From assembly GCA_052146895.1 (NCBI GenBank), contig JBKQLZ010000276.1:1-9641 (forward strand): a DNA stretch of 9,641 nucleotides, written 5' to 3'. Below the pieces are notes generated by a model. It was not told where the DNA came from and ran no database searches. It saw only the letters and a list, made by a program, of their open reading frames with translations. Shown here in pieces: positions 1-5,744 of this stretch (its first letter is position 1; each line of letters starts with the position of its first letter). The stretch is from Palsa-601 sp052146895. GTDB lineage: Bacteria; Actinomycetota; Acidimicrobiia; Acidimicrobiales; Bog-793. The translations under genes and the position numbers were made by a program.

Positions 1-2
1 CG

Positions 3-275
3 CTCTCGGACGAGACGATGCCGGACCACTCGCACGACTTCGTTGCACAGGCGGCACCCGGCACCGTCGCGTCGCCCGCCGGGGCACAGTGGGCCGAGCC
101 CGGTGTGGGCCGTGCGGAGGTGCCTACCTACTCCAATGTGACTGCGAGCCCGCTCCAGCTGAGCGAAGGCACGCTCACGGCGACCGGCGGTGGGGAGCCG
201 CACGAGAACGAGCCGCCGCTGTTGGTGTTCACAATCTGCATCGCCTACCAAGGGGTCTTCCCGGCCCGCAGCTGA
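3..275 (+). CDS. Tail-collar / microcystin-dependent (MdpB-like) protein, C-terminal part only
   Basis: This is the 3' end of a gene that begins before the window; the frame is open back to base 3. About 90 residues are visible. They carry two hallmarks of the phage tail-collar family, which includes the bacterial 'microcystin-dependent proteins': an MPDHSH motif (bases 18-35; the family usually reads MPxHxH) and the C-terminal signature GGGEPHENEPP (186-218) followed by a hydrophobic strand and the terminal QGVFPARS. The family normally ends with a very similar GGxxPHxNxxP...ALQGIFPSRx. Family members are trimeric fibre-like proteins; the cellular homologues have no firmly established job. 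The next + gene, a large secreted beta-helix protein, starts about 74 bases downstream, so co-transcription is plausible. Family assignment comes from motif recognition; function in this organism is unknown. The ATG at 18 is an internal methionine and not the gene start. Confidence 0.85.
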   Translation, partial: LSDETMPDHSHDFVAQAAPGTVASPAGAQWAEPGVGRAEVPTYSNVTASPLQLSEGTLTATGGGEPHENEPPLLVFTICIAYQGVFPARS

Positions 276-336
276 GCGCCGAAGGCCGAACCCGCCGGTC
301 CGGCCGCAACATCGAGAGAACGTCCGACCTACGAGT

Positions 337-342
337 GGGGAG
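337..342 (+). promoter_or_regulatory. Ribosome binding site deciding a TTG start
   Basis: GGGGAG lies six bases before TTG at 349. It supports that codon over the far-upstream in-frame ATG at 190, which lies inside the preceding gene and would add about 50 low-complexity, arginine-rich residues in front of the signal peptide. An in-frame GTG at 391 is the other possible start, but its only purine run (GGAAG) abuts the codon. Confidence 0.5.
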
Positions 343-348
343 CCAGAG

Positions 349-3300
349 TTGCGACCACACACGAAGAACGAAGCCCACAGCGCCGGAAGCGTGCGCCGCC
401 ACCTCGCCGGGCGCTGCGCCAAGCCCGCGCTCGCGACCGTGATCGTGCTCGGCGTCCTCGGAGCGGGTGGTCTGATCGATCAGGCCGGAGCGAGCACCGT
501 GTTCACTGTCAACACGACGACCGACGAGGGACTCGCCTCGCCGTCTGGTACCACCTGTGTCGGGAGCGACGGGCAGTGCCCGCTGCGCGCCGCGATCCAG
601 GCTGCCAACAACCTCGGCGGTGCCGTCACCATCGACCTGCCTACAGGCACGTACACGCTCAGCCTCGGTGTCCTCGACGTCGGCACCAAGAGCGGTGCCA
701 GCGTCACCATCGCGGGACAGGCGACGGCGAGCTCCACGACGATCCAACAGGTGCAGACTTCCGGTTGCTCTGGAAGCTTGCAGCAGTGCAGCCAGGTCTT
801 CTCGGTCGACCCGTCGGAGGCCGGCGCCGTGTCGTTCACCCTGAGCAACGTGTCGATCACCGGAGGCGAGGCAGGCAAAGGCACCTCGGCGCCCAACAAC
901 GGCGGCGGCATCTCCGCCGGCGGCCCGGGAGACTCAACCACGCTCACCGGAGATGTCTTCAGCTCCGACGCCACGCTTTATGGCAACCAGAACCTTCCTG
1001 GCGGGGCAGTCTCGCAGGAGGGCGGGAACCTGACGGTGAGCAACTCCACCTTCAGCGGTGACTCATCCGGTACGAGCAGCGGTGGCGCCATCGACTTCGA
1101 GTCGGCCGACGGCCGCGCCGACACGCTGTCAGTGACCAATTCCACCTTTGCCGGCAACTCCTCGAGCAACCCGGCCGGCGGCGGCGGAGCAATCTTTGTC
1201 GACAGCTTTGCGGCGCCCGGATCCGCGACGGCGACCATCACCGGCTCGACCTTCTCGGGCAACGACGCTGACGGTGGCACGAGCCTCGCCACCGGCGGCG
1301 GTGCCATCCTCGTCGAGAGCGGCACGCTCGACGCCTTCTCCGACAACTTCCTCGACAACAGCACCAACGCCTCCGGCCTCGGCGGCGCCGTCAACGTCGT
1401 GGGCGGTACGACGTCGGTCCTGGCTGGCGACCGTTTCGTCGGCAACTCCATCGGATCGACATCGACTGCGGGGCGGACCGTGGCAGCCGATACCGCCAAC
1501 GGAGCGAGCATGGCAGGTGGCGACAACTGGTGGGCGTCCAACTCCGGCCCAACCTCCCTCGATGTCACGTCAGGCGTGTCCGACACGACTTACCTGCAGC
1601 TGCGGATCTCCGTGTCGGTCAATCCCGTCGATGCCGGCCAGAGCACGCTCGTAACAGCGGACCTCACACACGATCAGAGCGACGTGGCGTACCTCGCGCA
1701 CACAGTCCCCGACGGGACGCCGGTGACCTTCGGCGGCACCGCCGGCTCCTACCCAGGAGGCACCGCGGGCGCGACCGCCGGCGGGATAGCCACCGACTCG
1801 ATGACAGGTGGCACCGGAGGCTCGTACCCAGCAGGTGCGTCGGTCACCGTCGACGGGGTCACCGTGAGCACGCCCGTGACCGTCGATGCGCCACCGGCGA
1901 TCACGAGCGCCGCATCGACGACGTCAACTGTCGGGACGGCTAGCGCGTTCACGGTCACCGCAACCGGCTACCCAACGCCCGCGCTGTCGGAGTTGGGATC
2001 GTTGCCTACAGGGGTGACCTTCACCGATCTCGGCAACGGCACAGCGAGCCTGTCAGGCACGCCGGCTTCCGGTACGGGCGGCAGCTACGCCCTCACGCTC
2101 TCCGCGTCCAACCGAGTGAGCCCGGAGGCGACACAGGACTTCACGCTCACCGTCTACGAGGCACCGGCGATCACGAGCGCGAGCAACACGACGTTCACCA
2201 TCGGGAGCGCAGGGACCTTCACCGTGACAGCGACGCACAGCTACCCGGCGGCAACGATCTCCGAGACCGGCGCTCTGCCGAGCGGTATCTCGTTCTCCAG
2301 CGCAGGCGTGTTCTCGGGCACCCCCGCCGCCGACACAGCCGGGATTTACTCTCTCAAGATCACCGTCTCCAACGGTGTCGACACGCCGGACGTCCAGAGC
2401 TTTACCCTCACCGTGGACGGGCTGGCACCGACCATCACATGGGCGACACCGAGCGCCATCACGTACGGAACCGCGCTCAGCCACAAGCAACTAGACGCCA
2501 AGGCCTCGGTGCCGGGGACCTTCGCGTACTCGCCGCCGGCGGGTACGGTGCTCGGCGCAGGCGCACAGAACCTGAGCGTCACGTTCACGCCGACCAACCC
2601 GCTGCAGTATGCGACCGCGATCGACGGGGTCACGCTACAGGTCAATCAGGCGACTCCGAAGATCACCTGGTCGAAGCCGGCTGCGATCATGTACGGCACC
2701 CCGCTCGGGTCGACCGAGCTCGACGCCGGCTCGAGCGTCCCGGGTCTGTTCGACTACGGCTCGGAGCCTGGTTCGATCCTGCCGGTGGGTCGCAACACAC
2801 TGTCGGTCACGTTCACGCCATATGACAGCACCGACTACACGAGTGCTACCGGCCAGACGACCCAGGTCGTGAGGAAGGCTACGACCGCGGTCGGGTCGGT
2901 GACCGTGCCGTCTTCGGTGCCCTACGGCCCTGGCACGTTGGGCGTGCTTGCAGTGTCGGTCACCTCGAGCACGGGCGCCGTGCCTACGGGGACAGTAGTG
3001 TTCCGAAGCACAGAGACGGGATCCACGACCTCGAACACGCTGTGCAAGGCCACGCTCGATTCGTTCGGAGACGCCGAGTGCGAGAGCTCGGTGATTCTTT
3101 CTGTGGGGTCCTACTCGGTGACGGCGAGCCTCAAGGGATCGCACGACTTCTTCGGGTCCATCTCCGCGAGTTCCTCTTTCCAAGTAGTACAGGTGGTCAC
3201 CGCGGTACCGGCGCTCGACGTCGCCTCGGTCGTCACTTACGGGAAGGGCGACCTGGGCACGCTCTCGGCGACCGTGGTGTCGGATACCGGCCCGGTCCCG

Positions 3301-3810
3301 AAGGGTGTCGTGACGTTCGAGAGCATGGCAACGGGCGGCAGCACAGAGACGACCCTTTGCCATCGCAAGGTCGATAACAGCGGGCTGGCCTCGTGCGCGT
3401 CCAGGGTCGCGCTCGCGCCAGGCACTTATGCCGTCGTGGCGGTCTACGCCGGCTCCACCAACTTCACCGGGTCGACTTCGGCCGGAGTCGCGCTGGAGGT
3501 CCTTCAGGCGAGCACAGAGATCGCTCCAGTCTCAGTCGTCTTGCCCGCAACAGGCACGAACCGCGTCATGTTCAGCGCCACGCTCACGTCGGAGTCCACA
3601 GGAGCGCCTATAGCAGGCCAGACGATCGAGTTCACACTCGGCACCCAGTCCTGCAGTGGCGTCACGGACAGAACAGGCATCGCCCACTGCCCGATGCGTG
3701 TCGACAGCGCGACCGTGGTTGCAGATGGTTTGACGAGTTACAGCGCGGTGTTCGCCGGTTCGGCGGACTACATCGAGAGCGCAGGGTACGGGCCGGTAAC
3801 CGTCGGGTGA
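349..3810 (+). CDS. Large secreted CSLREA / beta-helix / multi-Ig-like repeat protein
   Basis: About 1153 residues from the TTG start. A signal peptide covers roughly residues 14-48: a basic stretch, the hydrophobic run LATVIVLGVLGAGGL, then cleavage near QAGA-S. A CSLREA-type motif follows (CPLRAAIQAAN, about 77-87), then a right-handed beta-helix (about 95-407) with repeated GGAI/GGAV and N-S-T-F-x-G-N units, ending in the NWWASNSGP motif common in such helices. A linker or Ig-like strand region (417-512) leads to two putative Ig (He_PIG) domains (515-602, 605-689), two MBG-like repeats starting PxITWxxPxAIxYGT (693-765, 769-842) and three Big_3-like Ig domains (845-947, 950-1052, 1056-1153). 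Each of the last three holds a Cys pair with identical spacing (899/911, 1004/1016, 1102/1114). There is no LPXTG motif, C-terminal membrane helix or lipobox, so it is probably released or held non-covalently. The architecture suggests an adhesin or matrix protein; no catalytic domain was seen. Its stop overlaps the hydroxylase start. Confidence 0.85.
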   Translation: MRPHTKNEAHSAGSVRRHLAGRCAKPALATVIVLGVLGAGGLIDQAGASTVFTVNTTTDEGLASPSGTTCVGSDGQCPLRAAIQAANNLGGAVTIDLPTGTYTLSLGVLDVGTKSGASVTIAGQATASSTTIQQVQTSGCSGSLQQCSQVFSVDPSEAGAVSFTLSNVSITGGEAGKGTSAPNNGGGISAGGPGDSTTLTGDVFSSDATLYGNQNLPGGAVSQEGGNLTVSNSTFSGDSSGTSSGGAIDFESADGRADTLSVTNSTFAGNSSSNPAGGGGAIFVDSFAAPGSATATITGSTFSGNDADGGTSLATGGGAILVESGTLDAFSDNFLDNSTNASGLGGAVNVVGGTTSVLAGDRFVGNSIGSTSTAGRTVAADTANGASMAGGDNWWASNSGPTSLDVTSGVSDTTYLQLRISVSVNPVDAGQSTLVTADLTHDQSDVAYLAHTVPDGTPVTFGGTAGSYPGGTAGATAGGIATDSMTGGTGGSYPAGASVTVDGVTVSTPVTVDAPPAITSAASTTSTVGTASAFTVTATGYPTPALSELGSLPTGVTFTDLGNGTASLSGTPASGTGGSYALTLSASNRVSPEATQDFTLTVYEAPAITSASNTTFTIGSAGTFTVTATHSYPAATISETGALPSGISFSSAGVFSGTPAADTAGIYSLKITVSNGVDTPDVQSFTLTVDGLAPTITWATPSAITYGTALSHKQLDAKASVPGTFAYSPPAGTVLGAGAQNLSVTFTPTNPLQYATAIDGVTLQVNQATPKITWSKPAAIMYGTPLGSTELDAGSSVPGLFDYGSEPGSILPVGRNTLSVTFTPYDSTDYTSATGQTTQVVRKATTAVGSVTVPSSVPYGPGTLGVLAVSVTSSTGAVPTGTVVFRSTETGSTTSNTLCKATLDSFGDAECESSVILSVGSYSVTASLKGSHDFFGSISASSSFQVVQVVTAVPALDVASVVTYGKGDLGTLSATVVSDTGPVPKGVVTFESMATGGSTETTLCHRKVDNSGLASCASRVALAPGTYAVVAVYAGSTNFTGSTSAGVALEVLQASTEIAPVSVVLPATGTNRVMFSATLTSESTGAPIAGQTIEFTLGTQSCSGVTDRTGIAHCPMRVDSATVVADGLTSYSAVFAGSADYIESAGYGPVTVG
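1892..2180 (+). repeat. Tandem duplication of the He_PIG Ig-like module
   Basis: The 19-base string CACCGGCGATCACGAGCGC occurs exactly at 1892-1910 and 2162-2180, 270 bases (90 codons) apart. It marks the start of two consecutive Ig-like modules (PAITSA... twice). The rest of the two modules has diverged at DNA level, so the exact match is a residue of module duplication, conservation or local gene conversion. The MBG-like pair further on is similarly spaced, at about 76 codons. Confidence 0.7.
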
Positions 3811-4430
3811 CCGGACAGGCCGGGCAGCGGTTCGCCGGCGAGGTGCCTGACCGTCTCCGTCTCGGCATCCAATTCGATCCGGCACCGTTGGCAGCCGAGG
3901 TCGACGCGCTGCCAACCCTTGCCTGGATACCGCACTTCAACAAAGCGGTACACGAGGGCGAATGGTCCGGGGTGACCCTGCGCGGCCCTGACGGCGACGC
4001 CCGCCGCATATACCCCGACCCGACCGGAACTCGACCGATCAGTGACACGGCGATGCTCGCCAGCTGCACGGCAACCCGCCAGCTGCTCTCCGGCCTGCGA
4101 TGCCCAGTACTTATCGCGCGCTTTCTCGCGCTCGGCCCAGGGTCCCTAATCCGGCCACACCAAGATGAGGGTTTGGGCTACGACGCCGGCACGGTCAGGC
4201 TCCACTTCCCGGTAGTGAGCGCGAGGGAGGCCGCCTTCGAGCTCGACGGCATCCCTGTCGTCATGGAGCCCGGCGAGTGCTGGTACCTCGACTTTCGGCG
4301 ACCCCATGCCGCGGTGAACGGGTCAGCCGAGCGCCGTGTTCATCTCGTGGTCGACTGTTCTGTCAACGACTGGCTCAGCGAGGTGTTCATCCAAGCCGTC
4401 GCAGTCGGGCCGATGACGCACTCGCGGTAG
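3807..4430 (+). CDS. Aspartyl/asparaginyl beta-hydroxylase-family Fe(II)/2-oxoglutarate dioxygenase
   Basis: This 207-residue protein belongs to the aspartyl/asparaginyl beta-hydroxylase (Asp_Arg_Hydrox) family of cytosolic oxygenases, which couple 2-oxoglutarate decarboxylation to hydroxylation of an amino-acid side chain. Visible signatures are W-I-P-H-F-N (40-45), EGEWSGVTLRG (50-60), the metal motif PHQDEG with His118 and Asp120, RLHFPV (131-136), GECWYLDFRRPH with distal His167, and Arg177 in RRVHLVVD, ten residues after that His, as expected for the residue binding the 2-oxoglutarate carboxylate. Human AspH lacks the metal-binding Asp, whereas bacterial members such as the proline 3-hydroxylases keep HxD as here. 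No signal peptide or membrane helix is present. I chose GTG 3807, which overlaps the upstream TGA (GTGA), implying translational coupling; GTG 3843 is possible. The frame stays open upstream only within the adhesin gene, without family similarity. Substrate unknown: free amino acid, lipid or the neighbouring proteins. Confidence 0.85.
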   Translation: MTGQAGQRFAGEVPDRLRLGIQFDPAPLAAEVDALPTLAWIPHFNKAVHEGEWSGVTLRGPDGDARRIYPDPTGTRPISDTAMLASCTATRQLLSGLRCPVLIARFLALGPGSLIRPHQDEGLGYDAGTVRLHFPVVSAREAAFELDGIPVVMEPGECWYLDFRRPHAAVNGSAERRVHLVVDCSVNDWLSEVFIQAVAVGPMTHSR

Positions 4431-4441
4431 CGCTGGGGCAT

Positions 4442-4458
4442 GTCAGCCTCTAGCTGAC
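4442..4458 (+). terminator. Small hairpin after the hydroxylase gene
   Basis: GTCAGC (4442-4447) pairs with GCTGAC (4453-4458) around a five-base loop, 12 bases after the hydroxylase stop. No T-run follows. It is weak alone, but a second hairpin follows closely, so the two may act together as a transcript end. Confidence 0.3.
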
Positions 4459-4470
4459 TCGGTGAGTTGC

Positions 4471-4494
4471 CGGAGTCCAACGATCGGGACTCCG
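4471..4494 (+). terminator. 8-bp perfect hairpin, possible terminator
   Basis: CGGAGTCC (4471-4478) and GGACTCCG (4487-4494) are perfect inverted repeats around an eight-base loop, in the spacer between the hydroxylase stop and the DUF5684 start. No T-tract follows, which is common for GC-rich actinobacterial terminators, but it also leaves room for an operator or leader structure. Confidence 0.4.
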
Positions 4495-4558
4495 AGCCTG
4501 CAAGAATCGGGGCACAAGCCTGCAGTTGCGGCCGTGTGGTCGCCGACCAGGCGGAAAC

Positions 4559-4564
4559 GGGAGG
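4559..4564 (+). promoter_or_regulatory. Ribosome binding site for the DUF5684 gene
   Basis: GGGAGG lies seven bases before GTG 4572, near-ideal placement. It decides this start over the upstream in-frame TTG at 4467, which sits inside the 8-bp hairpin spacer region and adds 35 residues unlike the family. Confidence 0.75.
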
Positions 4565-4571
4565 CATCGCT

Positions 4572-5291
4572 GTGGATCAAGTGTCAGGGCTCCTCGCGTC
4601 GTCGACAGGTGGGGCAATCGCTGAGATCTTCCTCTTTGAGATCGCGCTCTACGTGATCGTCAGTATCGGCGCTTACGGCTTTTTCAAGAAGGCCGGCCAG
4701 CCGGGGTGGGCAGCGTTCGTTCCCATCTACAACGCGTACATCGTCCTCAAGATCATCGGCCGTCCGGGTTGGTGGTTGCTCCTGTTCTTCTTGGGCGTCA
4801 TCCCCTTCTTCGGGAGCCTCGCCGTGCTGGTGCTCGCGGCGATCATTTGTAACGATCTGGCGAAGAGCTTCGGCAAAGGCACTGGCTTCGCGGTCGGTTT
4901 GTTCTTCCTCGGCTTCATCTTCTCGTACATATTGTCGTACGGCTCCGCCCAGTACCTTGGTCCCGCCGCGGCCGGTGGTGGCACTTTCGGCAGCGGTCCA
5001 CAGCAGTTCGGCGCTGGTGGGTACGCGCCTCCGCCATCGGGAGGGTACGCGCCTCCGCCGTCAGGAGGCTACGCCCCGCCGCCATCGGGAGGGTACGCCC
5101 CGCCGCCATATGCCCCACCGCCATCAGGAGGCTACGCCCCGCCGCCCTATGCCCCACCGCCATCGGGAGGCTACGCCCCTCCGCCCTATGCCCCACCTCC
5201 GGCGCCGCCTCCAGCGGGCGGCTACGAGCAGCCTCCGCCTTACGCGCCGCCCCCGAGCGGGCAGGATCAACCTCCCGCCGGAGAGGCGTGA
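4572..5291 (+). CDS. DUF5684 membrane protein with proline-rich repeat tail
   Basis: This 239-residue protein has an N-terminal membrane domain of the DUF5684 type. A first helix (about 18-37) is followed by the family hallmark KKAGQPGWAAFVPIYNAY (39-56), a long hydrophobic section from RPGWWLLLFF to LAAIICNDLAKSFGKG (64-103) that can hold two helices, and a last helix (about 104-122). From about 150 to the end it is a low-complexity tail of YAPPPSGG units and YAPPP doublets. Proline/tyrosine-rich tails are frequent on actinobacterial membrane proteins and are likely extended, cytoplasmic or wall-facing binding regions. The role of DUF5684 is unknown to me. GTG 4572 has a strong Shine-Dalgarno site. 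The HEAT-repeat gene begins 24 bases after its stop, so the two probably form an operon. Confidence 0.8.
   Translation: MDQVSGLLASSTGGAIAEIFLFEIALYVIVSIGAYGFFKKAGQPGWAAFVPIYNAYIVLKIIGRPGWWLLLFFLGVIPFFGSLAVLVLAAIICNDLAKSFGKGTGFAVGLFFLGFIFSYILSYGSAQYLGPAAAGGGTFGSGPQQFGAGGYAPPPSGGYAPPPSGGYAPPPSGGYAPPPYAPPPSGGYAPPPYAPPPSGGYAPPPYAPPPAPPPAGGYEQPPPYAPPPSGQDQPPAGEA
5022..5261 (+). repeat. In-frame tandem repeat encoding YAPPPSGG / YAPPP units
   Basis: Tandem units of 24 bases (YAPPPSGG, three in a row from 5022) change to 39-base compound units (YAPPPYAPPPSGG) and end in degenerate APPPAPPPAGG and YEQPPP segments. Copies differ mainly at third codon positions (CCA/CCG/CCC/CCT, TCG/TCA, GGG/GGC). The array is therefore selected at protein level and is not a fresh expansion, although such arrays can still change copy number. 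Confidence 0.9.
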
Positions 5292-5315
5292 GGTCCGCCC
5301 TACAGAGCTGACGCA

Positions 5316-5744
5316 GTGCCCAGCAAGTGGGGCGTCACGCCCCGCCAGAGCGCCGAAGCTGAATGTGCTCGCAGGGGAGTCGACGCGGTGGTGTCGGGTT
5401 GCGTCGACATGCTCGAGGGGCGATATACGGACGACAGCCTGTCGCTTGCGCTCGGTGGACCGGCGGCGCGCTATGTCCTCGACGGCCACGAAGGCCCTTA
5501 CTGGTTCCGTGTATGGGCGGCACGCGGCCTGCTCTACGCATGGGACGACTCGGCGGCTCCGGCGGTGATCGAAGCGACATCGGACGAGGCGTGGCGTGTC
5601 CGCGAGATGGCGGCCAAGGTGATCGCCCGGCGTCGCCTCGGAGACGGGACCGAGGCCGTTGCGCGGCTTCGCGAGGACCCGGTGGCTCGAGTGCGTGCCG
5701 CCGGGGAGAGAGCTCTCGTCGTCCTCACCGAGGCGCGGGCTTGA
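5316..5744 (+). CDS. Small HEAT-repeat domain protein
   Basis: This 142-residue soluble protein starts at GTG 5316. It matches a compact HEAT-repeat family I recognise from actinobacteria: an N-terminal W-G-x-x-P...AE-x-x-C-x-x-x-G-x-DAV segment (5-25), ALGGPAARYVLDG (45-57), YWFRVWAARGLLYAWDD (62-78), then APAVIEATSDEAWRVREMAAKVIARRRLGD (81-110), a classic PBS-lyase/HEAT helix pair with RVREMAAKV, and a second, shorter pair DPVARVRAAGERALVVL (121-137). HEAT repeats are protein-binding scaffolds; no catalytic residues are apparent. The ribosome site is weak (GAG around 5305). It sits 24 bases after the DUF5684 gene and likely shares its transcript. Its last 20 bases overlap the end of the convergent membrane-protein gene. 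Partner and role are unknown. Confidence 0.75.
   Translation: MPSKWGVTPRQSAEAECARRGVDAVVSGCVDMLEGRYTDDSLSLALGGPAARYVLDGHEGPYWFRVWAARGLLYAWDDSAAPAVIEATSDEAWRVREMAAKVIARRRLGDGTEAVARLREDPVARVRAAGERALVVLTEARA
5725..5744. other. 20-base convergent 3' gene overlap
   Basis: The + HEAT-repeat gene ends with TGA at 5742-5744, and the - membrane-protein gene ends with TGA read from 5727-5725. The coding ends therefore overlap tail to tail by 20 bases, with no room for an independent terminator between them. Any terminator must lie inside the opposite gene. Confidence 0.75.

Noticed and set aside
190..348. ATG 190 as the start of the large secreted protein
   Set aside because: It lies inside the collar gene and adds an Arg/Ser-rich leader before the signal peptide; TTG 349 has a well-spaced GGGGAG.
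978..1586. 202-codon minus-strand ORF within the beta-helix region
   Set aside because: A shadow of repeated Gly/Ala/Ser/Thr codons in the adhesin; Pro/Ser/Val-rich with no motif.
3393..3806. Upstream extension of the hydroxylase frame into the adhesin gene
   Set aside because: The extension translates to Arg/His-rich out-of-frame sequence of the adhesin; family similarity begins only near residue 20 of the GTG 3807 product.
5022..5261. CRISPR-like array
   Set aside because: The repeats are in-frame, contiguous, without unique spacers, and vary at third codon positions; they encode a protein tail.
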